From assembly GCA_051657715.1 (NCBI GenBank), contig JBOFLF010000040.1, positions 12,796 through 76,795 of the forward strand: a stretch of DNA of 64,000 nucleotides, written 5' to 3'. The position numbers and the translations under genes were made by a program. Below the pieces are notes generated by a model that searched no databases, was not told where the DNA came from, and worked only from the letters and a program-made list of their open reading frames with translations. Each line of letters begins with the position of its first letter. Positions within the stretch are counted from its first letter, which is position 1. Shown here piece after piece: positions 47,666 through 56,179 of the stretch. The stretch comes from JBOFBH01 sp051657715 (GTDB taxonomy: Bacteria; Actinomycetota; Actinomycetes; Actinomycetales; Angustibacteraceae).

Positions 47666-50425
47666 ATGGCTTCCCGCACGCCGACCGCGCGCGGTTCCCG
47701 CTCTGGGCCGCGCAGCCGGGCGTCCGGGACCGCCGCCCGCAGCCGGGCTCGCACGTCCGCTCCGCGTGCCGCGCGCTCGCCATCGCGCTCCACGTCCCGT
47801 CCGACGTCGTCCCGCGCGTCCACGACCCGCTCAGCCACCCGGCACGTCCGCGGCGGTGGTCTGCCGCTGCCGGTCCGGGCGGTCCGCGGCGTGTGGATGG
47901 GGGTGGCGCACCTGGTCGGTGGGACCGCGCGCCGGATCGGCAGCAGCGCACGGGACCTGGACCCGCAGCACCGCCGGGACGGCGTCGGATTCGCACTGCT
48001 GGCCGCCGCGGTGGTGGTGGCTGCCCGCGAGTGGTGGGGGCTGACCGGTCCGGTCGGGGACGCGGTGCACGCGGTGGTCGCCGGTACCTTCGGCCGAGTC
48101 GCGGTGGCGCTGCCAGCGGTGCTGCTGGTCTTCGCGGTGGCGACGTTGCGCCGCCCGGAGGCGTCTGCGGCACAGGGCCGGGTGTCGATCGGTCTCGGCG
48201 CGCTGGCCGTTGCGGTGTGCGGGCTGGTGCACCTGTCCCGGGGGCTTCCGGACGTCGCCGACGGGTGGGACCGGGTGCGGGACGCTGGCGGTGTCGTCGG
48301 GTACGCCACCGCGAACCCGTTGTCCCGCGGGCTGACCGGGTGGGGTGCGGGTGTCCTGCTCGGGTTGCTGCTGGTCTTCGGGCTGCTGGTGATCACCGCG
48401 ACGCCGGTCCACGCGATCCCACGTCGGCTGCGTGAGCTGGGTGACCGGCTCACGGGCCATCGCGAGGCTGCTCCCGGGCCGGCCGATCCGGGATTCGACA
48501 GTCCTGGAGCGGGGGACGGCTCCACCACCGGCGGATCGGCCGCTCCGCGACGACGCCGCAGGCTGGGCCGCCGAGCCGAGCCGGACGCTGAGCGCGCCGG
48601 TGACGAGGCGTTCGAGACACCGGTCGCGGTCGACCCGGCGGGACGTCCACCTCGGCCGGGCGAGAAGCGCCCGGTACCGGGCCTCGTGCTGCCGGCCGGC
48701 AGGTCGGGTGGCGACAGCCCGCCGGTCGCGGCAGCCAGCGCCAGCGATCCCGCGGACGTGTCGGCCACGTCGGAACCGCCGCCGATCACCCCACTGCCGC
48801 AACGCGTCGAGCAGCTGTCCCTGGCCGGCGATGTCACCTACACCTTGCCCCCCAACGACCTGCTGGCCCCGGGTTCCCCGCACCGGACCCGCAGCGCCGC
48901 CAACGACCGGGTGGTCGAGGCGCTGACCGGCGTCCTGGAGCAGTTCGACATCGACGCCGCGGTCACCGGGTTCACCCGAGGCCCGACGGTCACCCGGTAC
49001 GAGGTGGAGCTGGGCAAGGGCACCAAGGTCGAGCGGGTCACCGCGCTCAGCAAGAACATCGCGTACGCGGTGGCCAGTGCCGACGTGCGCATCCTGTCCC
49101 CGATCCCGGGCAAGAGCGCGATCGGCATCGAGATCCCGAACACCGATCGGGAGAAGGTCAGCCTCGGCGACGTGCTGCGCAGCCGCGTCGCCCGCGACAC
49201 CCCGCACCCGATGGTCATGGGCGTCGGCAAGGACGTCGAAGGCGGTTATGTCGTCGCCAACCTGGCCAAGATGCCGCACCTGTTGGTCGCCGGGGCCACC
49301 GGCGCCGGCAAGTCCAGCTTCGTCAACTCGATGATCACCTCGGTTCTGGCCCGGGCGACGCCCGACGAGGTGCGGATGGTGCTGGTCGACCCCAAGCGGG
49401 TGGAGCTCACCGGGTACGAGGGCATCCCGCACCTGATCACCCCGATCATCACCGACCCGAAGAAGGCCGCCGAGGCGCTGCAGTGGGTGGTCCGCGAGAT
49501 GGACACCCGCTACGACGACCTGGCCGCGTTCGGCTTCAAGCACGTCGACGACTTCAACCGAGCGGTGCGCGCCGGCACGGTGACCCCCCCGCCGGGTAGC
49601 GCGCGGGTGGTCCGGCCGTATCCCTACCTGCTGGTGATCGTCGACGAGCTGGCCGACCTCATGATGGTCGCCCCGCGGGACGTCGAGGACTGCATCGTCC
49701 GGATCACCCAGCTCGCTCGTGCCGCCGGCATCCACCTGGTGCTGGCCACTCAACGACCGAGCGTGGACGTGGTCACCGGCCTGATCAAGGCGAACATCCC
49801 GAGCCGGATGGCGTTCGCCACCTCAAGCCTCGCCGACAGCCGGGTGGTGCTCGACCAGCCGGGGGCGGAGAAGCTCATCGGTCAGGGGGACGCGTTGTTC
49901 CTGCCGATGGGGTCGAGCAAGCCGATGCGGGTGCAGGGTGCCTGGGTCACCGAGTCCGAGGTCGCGGCTGTGGTCCGGCATGTCAGCGGCCAGCTGAAGC
50001 CCACGTACCGTGAGGACGTCGCCGTCGTCGCGCCGCGCAAGCAGATCGACGATGACATCGGCGGTGATCTCGATCTGCTCCTCCAGGCTGCTGAGCTGGT
50101 GGTCACCACCCAGTTCGGCTCGACATCGATGCTGCAGCGCAAGCTGCGCGTGGGCTTCGCCAAAGCTGGCAGGCTGATGGACCTGCTGGAGTCGCGTGGT
50201 GTGGTGGGGCCGAGTGAAGGCAGCAAGGCGCGAGACGTCCTGGTCCTCCCGGAGGAGCTGCCGGTCACCCTGGCGCTCATGCGAGGTCAGGAGCCGACTG
50301 ATCAGGGTGGTGCCGAGGGGGGCGAGCCGAGCCCAGCAGAAGCGGCGGACGACACCACCGACAGCGCAGGCACCTCGGAGCCGGTGATCGACCACCCTGC
50401 GGTCGGTGCCGCCGGGCGCCCGTAG
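47666..50425 (+). CDS. ftsK: DNA translocase FtsK
   Basis: 919 residues. Septal DNA pump. A basic Ser/Arg-rich N-terminus precedes four or so membrane segments (about residues 110-250) and a charged linker. The motor has Walker A GATGAGKSSF (about residue 548), Walker B YLLVIVDELADLMM and ATQRPSVDVVTGLIKANIPS. The C-terminal gamma winged helix, which reads KOPS sequences, is VVTTQFGSTSMLQRKLRVGF followed by AGRLMDLLESRGVVGPSEGS. ATG at 47666 is favoured by the -10 box seven bases upstream; longer in-frame readings would start without a promoter. It should help resolve chromosomes at division or sporulation-like septation. Confidence 0.94.
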   Translation: MASRTPTARGSRSGPRSRASGTAARSRARTSAPRAARSPSRSTSRPTSSRASTTRSATRHVRGGGLPLPVRAVRGVWMGVAHLVGGTARRIGSSARDLDPQHRRDGVGFALLAAAVVVAAREWWGLTGPVGDAVHAVVAGTFGRVAVALPAVLLVFAVATLRRPEASAAQGRVSIGLGALAVAVCGLVHLSRGLPDVADGWDRVRDAGGVVGYATANPLSRGLTGWGAGVLLGLLLVFGLLVITATPVHAIPRRLRELGDRLTGHREAAPGPADPGFDSPGAGDGSTTGGSAAPRRRRRLGRRAEPDAERAGDEAFETPVAVDPAGRPPRPGEKRPVPGLVLPAGRSGGDSPPVAAASASDPADVSATSEPPPITPLPQRVEQLSLAGDVTYTLPPNDLLAPGSPHRTRSAANDRVVEALTGVLEQFDIDAAVTGFTRGPTVTRYEVELGKGTKVERVTALSKNIAYAVASADVRILSPIPGKSAIGIEIPNTDREKVSLGDVLRSRVARDTPHPMVMGVGKDVEGGYVVANLAKMPHLLVAGATGAGKSSFVNSMITSVLARATPDEVRMVLVDPKRVELTGYEGIPHLITPIITDPKKAAEALQWVVREMDTRYDDLAAFGFKHVDDFNRAVRAGTVTPPPGSARVVRPYPYLLVIVDELADLMMVAPRDVEDCIVRITQLARAAGIHLVLATQRPSVDVVTGLIKANIPSRMAFATSSLADSRVVLDQPGAEKLIGQGDALFLPMGSSKPMRVQGAWVTESEVAAVVRHVSGQLKPTYREDVAVVAPRKQIDDDIGGDLDLLLQAAELVVTTQFGSTSMLQRKLRVGFAKAGRLMDLLESRGVVGPSEGSKARDVLVLPEELPVTLALMRGQEPTDQGGAEGGEPSPAEAADDTTDSAGTSEPVIDHPAVGAAGRP

Positions 50426-50428
50426 ACT
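50423..50428 (+). promoter_or_regulatory. -10 box before the RodZ-like gene
   Basis: TAGACT two bases before the ATG at 50431. Transcription would start downstream of that ATG, which favours the ATG at 50470 as the true start. Confidence 0.45.
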
Positions 50429-50469
50429 GGATGGCACAACCCGGTTTCCGGCAGAACGGACGGGCCACG

Positions 50470-51300
50470 ATGGCAGGCCAGGATGAGCCGAGCGGCGCCG
50501 AGCCGCTTGGTCGCACCCTGGCCCAAGCACGTATCGACAAAGGCATGTCGATCGCAGATGTCGCGGCAGCCCTGTCGGTCCGTCAGACGATCGTCCGGGC
50601 CATCGAGCGGGACGACTGGGCGGTGTGCGGTGGTGACGTCTATGCCCGCGGCCATGTCCGGTCCTACGCGCGGCTCGTTGACCTCGACCCGGCTCCGCTG
50701 TTGATCGCGTACAGCCGACGCACCGGCTGGGTTCCCCCGTCGGCCGCCGAGCGGTCGGCTCGGGCCGCAAGCAGCCCCCAGGATCAGGACGAGCAGTCCT
50801 CCGTTCCGCTGGAGCGTCGGACGGTCAACTGGGCTGTGGTGGCAGGTGTGGGGCTGGCCATCGTCGCGGTGTTCCTGGTGGTGCAGCTCGTCAGCGACCT
50901 GGCCAGCCCGGCTCGGCCAACCGGCCAGCTGGCCAGCCCGACCGTCAGCGTGACCGAGACTCCGGTCGAAACTCCCGCCGGGACCCCGACCGGCCAGCCG
51001 ACGCCGTCCAGCGACTCCGGGACTGCCACGGCCTCACCGTCGCCGAGTGCTGGGGTGGCCGTGGGCCTCCAGGCGACGGGCATTTCCTGGGTCTCGGTGC
51101 AGGACGCTCGTGGCCGGACGGTCTTCAGCGGCACCTTGACAAAGGGGCAGGCCCGCAGTTTCGACGACGACCGTTCGCTGCGACTCGTGCTGGGCAACGC
51201 GGGAGCGGTGCAGCTGACGGTGAACGGTACGCCGGTCGGTTCTGCTGGGGACGCGGGCGAGGTGGTTTCGTTGCGCTTCGGCCCGGGTGACCCGGCGTAG
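50470..51300 (+). CDS. RodZ-like membrane protein (HTH_25 + TM + DUF4115)
   Basis: 276 residues. An N-terminal HTH_25 helix-turn-helix (LGRTLAQARIDKGMSIADVA, then RAIERDDW) is followed by a single membrane helix (VVAGVGLAIVAVFLVVQLV, about residue 120), a Pro/Thr-rich periplasmic linker and a C-terminal DUF4115 beta-domain (ISWVSVQDARGRTVFSGTL). This is RodZ architecture; in rod-shaped bacteria RodZ links MreB to the wall machinery. The place between ftsK and rimO is conserved in actinobacteria. An ATG at 50431 is in frame but lies only two bases after a -10 box. Confidence 0.87.
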   Translation: MAGQDEPSGAEPLGRTLAQARIDKGMSIADVAAALSVRQTIVRAIERDDWAVCGGDVYARGHVRSYARLVDLDPAPLLIAYSRRTGWVPPSAAERSARAASSPQDQDEQSSVPLERRTVNWAVVAGVGLAIVAVFLVVQLVSDLASPARPTGQLASPTVSVTETPVETPAGTPTGQPTPSSDSGTATASPSPSAGVAVGLQATGISWVSVQDARGRTVFSGTLTKGQARSFDDDRSLRLVLGNAGAVQLTVNGTPVGSAGDAGEVVSLRFGPGDPA

Positions 51301-51381
51301 CCAGCCTCAGGTGGGCGGGCGCCCTCAGCTGACGAAGCCGCAGCGACGGCGTGCGCGCGCGGCCCGGGTGTCGATGATCCG

Positions 51382-51387
51382 TAGAGT
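51382..51387 (+). promoter_or_regulatory. -10 box of a leaderless rimO promoter
   Basis: TAGAGT, six bases, then the ATG at 51394; no Shine-Dalgarno sequence is present. Confidence 0.65.
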
Positions 51388-51393
51388 GCTCGT

Positions 51394-53019
51394 ATGACTT
51401 CTCGCACCGTTGCGCTCGTCACGTTGGGGTGCGCGCGCAACGAGGTGGACTCCGAGGAGCTTGCTGGGCGCCTGGAGGGTGCGGGTTGGCGGCTTGTCGA
51501 GGACGCTGCCCAGGCCGACGTGGCCGTGGTGAACACGTGCGGGTTCGTCGAGGCAGCCAAGAAGGACTCCATCGACGTGCTCCTGGAAGCGGCCGACCTC
51601 CGGGACGACGACCAGGCCAGCACACGCGCGGTGGTCGCGGTCGGGTGCCTCGCGGAGCGATATGGCCGTCAGTTGGCTGATTCGCTCCCCGAGGCGGATG
51701 CCGTGCTCGGCTTTGACTCCTACGACGACCTCGCCGGGCACCTGGATGCGGTGCTCGCCGGTCGACCGCCGGTCGCGCACCTGCCTCAGGACCGTCGCCT
51801 CCGGCTGCCCGTCACGCCAGTGGACCGGCCGGCTGCCCGAGCGGCCACCGACCTGGCTGTCCCCGGTCATGGGCTGCGCCCGTCGGCGATGACCGAGGAC
51901 CGGGCGGCTGAGGACCGGGCGGCTGAGGACCGGGCGGCTGAGGACCGGGCGGCTGAGGACCGGGCGGCTGAGGACCGGGCGGTCAGCGAGCCGGACCTGC
52001 CGGTCGGCGTCGGACCGCGGTCTGGCCCCCGGGTCTTGCGGCGTCGACTCGACGGGCGTCCGTGGGCGCCACTGAAGATCGCCTCTGGGTGCGACCGGCG
52101 ATGCGCGTTCTGCGCGATCCCGACCTTCCGCGGGTCGCTGGTCTCCCGCCCACCGCAGGAGGTGGCGGCCGAGGCACGGTGGTTGGTTCAGCAAGGTGTG
52201 CGGGAGGTGTTGCTGGTCAGCGAGAACTCCTCGTCGTACGGCAAGGACCTGGCCGACCCACGGATGTTGGAGTCCCTGCTGCCGCGGCTGGCCGCGGTCG
52301 ACGGGCTGCGCTGGGTGCGGGTGTCCTACCTGCAGCCGGCCGAGGTCCGGCCGTCGTTGCTGGACGTGATGACCGGGACGCCCGGGGTGCTGCCGTACTT
52401 CGACCTGCCGTTCCAGCACGCCTCGGGCACGGTGTTGCGGCGGATGCGTCGGTTCGGTGACGGCGATTCGTTCCTCGACCTGCTGACGCAGATCCGTCGC
52501 CGGCAGCCGGGCGCCGGTGTGCGCTCCAACGTCATCGTCGGGTTCCCCGGTGAGACCGACCGCGACGTCGACCAGCTGGCGGACTTCCTGCGCCAGGCCA
52601 GCCTGGACGCCATCGGTGTCTTCGGCTACTCCGACGAGGAGGGCACCGAAGCGGCGTCGTTGGATGCTGCGGTGCCACCCGAGGTGATCGCCGAGCGGCT
52701 AACCAGGATCACCGACCTGGCCGAGCGGCTCACCGCCGAGCGTGCCGAGCAGCGGGTGGGCGAACGCGTCGAGGTACTGGTGGAGGAGGTCCACCGTGGA
52801 CCTGACGGTGATGTGGCGCAAGGTCGGGCTGCCCACCAAGGCCCGGACGTCGACGGCACCGTCGAGGTGCAGGTCCAGGAACCGGTCGCGGTGGGGGATG
52901 TGCTGGACGCTCAGGTGGTGGGCAGCGCTGGAGTCGACCTGATCGCAGTGGGTGAGTACCCCCCTGGGGCCGCCACGAGCAGCGGTCCGCTGCGGCCGAT
53001 GACGACCGGGGCGCCGTGA
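51394..53019 (+). CDS. rimO: Ribosomal protein S12 methylthiotransferase RimO, with a pentapeptide repeat insertion
   Basis: 541 residues. Radical-SAM enzyme that methylthiolates Asp of S12. The N-terminal UPF0004 domain binds the second cluster with three Cys: LGCARNEVDSE, VNTCGFVEAAK and AVGCLAERY. The radical-SAM motif CDRRCAFCAIP is at about residue 231, and a TRAM domain is at the C-terminus. Between these two halves, at about residues 168-197, six Glu-Asp-Arg-Ala-Ala units are inserted, making the protein longer than usual (~440-490). A C-terminal tail adds about 20 residues. The ATG at 51394 is supported by the leaderless -10 box. Confidence 0.95.
   Translation: MTSRTVALVTLGCARNEVDSEELAGRLEGAGWRLVEDAAQADVAVVNTCGFVEAAKKDSIDVLLEAADLRDDDQASTRAVVAVGCLAERYGRQLADSLPEADAVLGFDSYDDLAGHLDAVLAGRPPVAHLPQDRRLRLPVTPVDRPAARAATDLAVPGHGLRPSAMTEDRAAEDRAAEDRAAEDRAAEDRAAEDRAVSEPDLPVGVGPRSGPRVLRRRLDGRPWAPLKIASGCDRRCAFCAIPTFRGSLVSRPPQEVAAEARWLVQQGVREVLLVSENSSSYGKDLADPRMLESLLPRLAAVDGLRWVRVSYLQPAEVRPSLLDVMTGTPGVLPYFDLPFQHASGTVLRRMRRFGDGDSFLDLLTQIRRRQPGAGVRSNVIVGFPGETDRDVDQLADFLRQASLDAIGVFGYSDEEGTEAASLDAAVPPEVIAERLTRITDLAERLTAERAEQRVGERVEVLVEEVHRGPDGDVAQGRAAHQGPDVDGTVEVQVQEPVAVGDVLDAQVVGSAGVDLIAVGEYPPGAATSSGPLRPMTTGAP
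51895..51984 (+). repeat. 15-bp tandem repeat inside rimO, six copies
   Basis: Six units of GAGGACCGGGCGGCT; five are identical and the last ends GGTC instead of GGCT. Each encodes Glu-Asp-Arg-Ala-Ala. Perfect identity implies very recent expansion. Confidence 0.97.
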
Positions 53020-53642
53020 TGGCACGGCGGGCATCGCTGGCCGCTCCTGGCCCGCCCGGAGGTTCGCCCGAGGTGGGGCAGTGGACCGTGCTCACCCCGG
53101 CGAACGCGTTGACCGGCGTCCGCCTAGCGCTCGTCCCCCTCTTCGGATTCTTGTTGATGCACGACGGTGGGAGCCAATTCGGGTGGCGGGTAGCGGCTTT
53201 CGCGACGTTCGCGGTCGCCGCGGTCACCGACCGCTTCGACGGGGAGCTTGCCCGTCGGCGCGGCCAGGTCACCGCGGTCGGCACGTTAGCGGACCCGATC
53301 GCGGACAAGGCACTCGTCGGCACCGCCCTGGTCGGTCTGTCGCTGCTGGGGGAACTGGCCTGGTGGGTGACGGTGGTGGTGCTGATCCGCGAGATCGGGA
53401 TCACCATCCTGCGTCTGGCGGTGATCCGCCGCGGAGTGCTCGCGGCGAGCCGTGGCGGCAAGCTCAAGACGCTGCTGCAGAGCGTGGCCATCGGTTTGCT
53501 GGTGCTGCCCCTCCAGGGGCTGGCCAACACCGCCGCGCTGGTGGTCATGGGCCTGGCTGTCCTGCTCGCGCTCAGCACCGGGGTGGACTACGTGGTGCGG
53601 GTGGTCCGCCAGCGTCCGACACCTGATGTTCCCGAGCGTTGA
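53019..53642 (+). CDS. pgsA: CDP-alcohol phosphatidyltransferase (PgsA-type)
   Basis: 207 residues. Phosphatidylglycerophosphate synthase family: CDP-diacylglycerol plus an alcohol gives a phospholipid. The full D-x2-D-G-x2-A-R-x8-G-x3-D-x3-D signature is present from DRFDGELARRRG to GTLADPIAD, and there are about five membrane segments. ATG at 53019 overlaps the rimO stop by one base; the GTG one codon earlier is equally possible. The rimO-pgsA-cinA order is conserved in actinobacteria. Confidence 0.92.
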   Translation: MARRASLAAPGPPGGSPEVGQWTVLTPANALTGVRLALVPLFGFLLMHDGGSQFGWRVAAFATFAVAAVTDRFDGELARRRGQVTAVGTLADPIADKALVGTALVGLSLLGELAWWVTVVVLIREIGITILRLAVIRRGVLAASRGGKLKTLLQSVAIGLLVLPLQGLANTAALVVMGLAVLLALSTGVDYVVRVVRQRPTPDVPER

Positions 53643-53664
53643 GCTGTGGACGCGCGATAGCTCC

Positions 53665-54219
53665 GTGACCACACCCGACTCAGCTGCCTCGATGGACCCC
53701 TCTGGTGGACCGTCACGACTTGCCGCTGACATCGTCGAGACCCTCCGCCGCCGCGGCCTCACGATCGCCGCCGCCGAGTCCGTCACCGGTGGCCTGGTCA
53801 CGGCGGCCCTGACCGACGTCCCCGGGTCCTCCGCCGTGGTGCGCGCGGGCGTGGTGGCGTACGCCACCGACATCAAGCATGGTGTGCTCGGTGTTGATGC
53901 TGACCTGCTGGAGCGCGACGGCGCCGTGCACCCCGGGGTCGCCGAGCAGATGGCCGTCGGCGTCCGAAACCTGACCGGTGCCGACCTCGGGGTCTCGACC
54001 ACGGGGGTGGCCGGTCCGGACCCCCAGGATGGCCATGATGTGGGGACGGTGTGGATCGCCGTGGCTGGGCCGGGGGAGCGGGTGACGGTGGTGGACGCCC
54101 GCGCTGCCGGTGACCGGTGGGCGATCCGGCGGGCGACCGTCAGGGCGGCTCTGGTGGCGGTCGGGCGGGCAGCCGGGCAGTGTGCTGCCGAGGAACACCC
54201 GCCTGACCATCCGACGTGA
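53665..54219 (+). CDS. cinA: CinA C-terminal domain protein (nicotinamide-nucleotide amidase)
   Basis: 184 residues consisting of the CinA C-terminal (PncC) domain alone, without the N-terminal MoaB-like half, the normal actinobacterial form. ETLRRRGLTIAAAESVTGGL carries the conserved Ser/Thr region, followed by VVAYATDIKHGVLGV and STTGVAGPDPQDG. The family deamidates NMN in NAD recycling. GTG at 53665 is the start, 23 bases after pgsA. An ATG ten codons later is possible. Confidence 0.9.
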   Translation: MTTPDSAASMDPSGGPSRLAADIVETLRRRGLTIAAAESVTGGLVTAALTDVPGSSAVVRAGVVAYATDIKHGVLGVDADLLERDGAVHPGVAEQMAVGVRNLTGADLGVSTTGVAGPDPQDGHDVGTVWIAVAGPGERVTVVDARAAGDRWAIRRATVRAALVAVGRAAGQCAAEEHPPDHPT

Positions 54220-54526
54220 CCCGCTCAACGCTGCTCGTCGGGCCAGCTCATGCCTCGTCCGGCCGCTCGCACAGGCAGGTCGAATGCATATCGAAGGTTG
54301 GATCCATGTCGAAGGTGTTGAGGCGCCTCGGGGTAGCTAGAGCTGTCGGTACGCCGAGGCGCTGGCGTGCCGACTGTGTCGGGCTTGAGCCGTTCGGGTG
54401 GCTCACCCCGACAGGCCGGGTGTGTCGCGCGGGCCGGCGGGCTGCCGGACGAGGTCACCAGGTACCGTGGACGAAGCGACCGGTGCACGATCGCGAGATC
54501 AGCTCGACGGACGACCTGGAGGCGTC
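54220..54526 (+). other. cinA-HTH regulator intergenic region
   Basis: 307 bases without a convincing gene. TACCGT at 54463-54468 is a candidate -10 for the regulator, giving a leader of about 55 bases that includes GGAGG before the ATG. A TCGAAGGT sequence occurs twice near 54287-54319. No terminator is evident after cinA. Confidence 0.5.
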
Positions 54527-54859
54527 ATGGTGCTGCTCAGGCAAGAGATCGGCGACGTCCTTCGCGAGCAGCGCCGCTGCCAGAGTCGGACGCTGCGCCA
54601 GGTATCGGCCCGTGCGAGGGTGTCCCTCGGCTACCTCAGCGAGATCGAGCGGGGTCAGAAAGAAGCATCCAGCGAGCTCCTGGCATCGATCTGCGACGCG
54701 TTGGAGGTGCCGCTGTCCCAAGTTCTCAGTCGGGTGAGCGAGCGGGCCGCCGACGCCGAGCGGACTGCCGAGAAGCCAGCCGACATCGGGGCGTTGCCGT
54801 TGGCGGCCAACGTGCAGCGGGTCGACATCACCCCGAACGGCTTGGTATCAGCTGCCTGA
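54527..54859 (+). CDS. clgR: XRE/HTH transcriptional regulator, ClgR-like
   Basis: 110 residues. An N-terminal Cro/CI-type helix-turn-helix: LREQRRCQSRTLRQVSARA with SLGYLSEIERGQKEASSELL, which closely matches the ClgR/PopR family. Its place just after pgsA-cinA is that of ClgR in actinobacteria, where it activates clp protease and chaperone genes. ATG at 54527 lies five bases after GGAGG. The C-terminal 40 residues are variable; the terminal AA resembles the Ala-Ala C-terminus by which ClgR is itself degraded by Clp. Confidence 0.85.
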   Translation: MVLLRQEIGDVLREQRRCQSRTLRQVSARARVSLGYLSEIERGQKEASSELLASICDALEVPLSQVLSRVSERAADAERTAEKPADIGALPLAANVQRVDITPNGLVSAA

Positions 54860-55024
54860 CCCATCGGTTCCACACAGGCCCGCCTGCCTGATCCGATCCT
54901 ACGAGCGCCAGCACAGGCGACGGGCGGGCGCTGACCCGCATCCGCCTCGGATGGATGCGAGCCAGCAGGTGGTTCTGGCGATCCGATGTTCCGGGAAGTA
55001 GCCGGGAGACGCGGCGGGATCAGG
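54860..55024. other. Gap between the ClgR-like gene and the convergent ABM-SCP2 gene
   Basis: 165 bases; no feature recognised. Confidence 0.5.
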
Positions 55025-56083
55025 TCAGCTTTTCAGCAGCCGGTCGAGCGCGAGCGCCCGCCTCATGCTTCCTGTCAGCTTCATCCGGCCGGTGGCCATC
55101 CCGGCCATGGGGTGCAGCTCGCCCAGGACGAGCCTGGCGAAGTCCTCGCGAGTCAGGGCCACCTCGAGGTCCGGGGTAAGCCCGTGCTCGTCAGGACCGT
55201 CCTCGACGAACCCCAGGCCACGCTCGCTGCTGCCGTCGAGGGTGGCGGCCGTGCCGTCCTCGAAATGGAACGCGATCACCGCGTTGAGACGGGCGAGCGT
55301 TGTCGCATCCAGCCGAGAGCGAAGTCGCTGCACGGCAACGGGATAGGTGGCGGTCGTCATCGTGTCGGGGTGCTGAATGGGTAGATGGGGATGGGTTCGT
55401 GATGGCGTATGGCTCGTGTGCGCGACGCGGTAAAAGCGGAAGTCCGGGCTGGCGATGCGGATGGTCTCCTCCAGGTTGTCGTCCATCTCAGCCATGGCGG
55501 AGATGGCCTGGATGCAGTGCTCCTCGGTGTCCCACAAGGAGTAGTTGACGGCCCGCTCACCGTCCGTGCTGCGATGGAAGTTCGCCGACCGATAGCCCGG
55601 GGTGTGCAGCGACTGGGTTTCATTGTTCGCGATGACCAGCTCCAGCAAGCGCCCTTGGCTTTCCGGCTGCGTGGTGATCTCGTTGACGAAGATGGCGCCC
55701 GGGTAGGACGGCGAGATGACGCTGACCCCTCGAGGGCTGCGGTCGTCGGCATAGGCCACAGAGTATTGACGGGTCTGGACGTCGTTCAGGGTGAGCGTGC
55801 GTATCCGCGCGCTGTCCCGCGACAGCGACCGCGTACGTTCCGCGGCACGTAGCGCGTCCGAGTCCGTCCACTGGGCGTACATGAGAACGCGGGTGCCCTC
55901 CCACGACCGCAGCACGTTAGCCGAGACGTTTCCCGGCGCCGCGTCCATCTGCTGCGCAGCCTGCACGGCTAGATCGGTCACGGTGTCCTGATCGCGAGCC
56001 TGCACGTGGAGGAAGGTGATAGTGGTTGTTTCTGCAGCGGTTTGCTCGATGAGCGTGGTCGGGGGAGCGTCGATGCTCGACAT
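55025..56083 (-). CDS. Two antibiotic-biosynthesis-monooxygenase (ABM) domains fused to an SCP2 sterol-carrier domain
   Basis: 352 residues in three modules. ABM-like ferredoxin fold 1 is at about 20-105 (ITFLHVQARDQDTVTDLAVQ, VLMYAQWTDSDALRAA). ABM-like fold 2 is at about 130-215 (AIFVNEITTQPESQGRLLEL, VNYSLWDTEEHCIQAISAM). An SCP2-like lipid-binding domain is at about 245-352 (AVIAFHFEDGTAATLDG, LGELHPMAGMATGRMKLTG). ABM domains act in small quinone or haem monooxygenases; SCP2 domains bind hydrophobic ligands. ATG at 56083; divergent from a TetR gene with an operator-like dyad between. A stand-alone hydrophobic-substrate monooxygenase is a reasonable guess; no enzymatic role is proven by sequence. 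Confidence 0.75.
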   Translation of the reverse strand: MSSIDAPPTTLIEQTAAETTTITFLHVQARDQDTVTDLAVQAAQQMDAAPGNVSANVLRSWEGTRVLMYAQWTDSDALRAAERTRSLSRDSARIRTLTLNDVQTRQYSVAYADDRSPRGVSVISPSYPGAIFVNEITTQPESQGRLLELVIANNETQSLHTPGYRSANFHRSTDGERAVNYSLWDTEEHCIQAISAMAEMDDNLEETIRIASPDFRFYRVAHTSHTPSRTHPHLPIQHPDTMTTATYPVAVQRLRSRLDATTLARLNAVIAFHFEDGTAATLDGSSERGLGFVEDGPDEHGLTPDLEVALTREDFARLVLGELHPMAGMATGRMKLTGSMRRALALDRLLKS

Positions 56084-56128
56084 GAGATTCCAATCCGGTA
56101 GCGGGCGATTCCGTATCTGACCTCGGCA

Positions 56129-56172
56129 TGTCTAGCTGGATCTTTTACGGAATTCAATCTTTCCGGTAATCT
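56129..56172. promoter_or_regulatory. Divergent promoters with a TetR operator
   Basis: TTACGGAA (56145-56152) and TTCCGGTAA (56161-56169) form a near-perfect inverted repeat. It overlaps the plus-strand -10 TAATCT (56167-56172, seven bases before the tetR GTG). It also overlaps the minus-strand -35 TTGAAT (56157-56152), whose -10 TAGACA lies 17 bases on. One bound dimer would block both genes. Confidence 0.6.
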
Positions 56173-56179
56173 GCCGAAG

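Noticed and set aside
47831..49753. 640-codon minus-strand frame opposite ftsK
   Set aside because: No recognisable motif; codon composition is that of antisense to a GC-rich gene.
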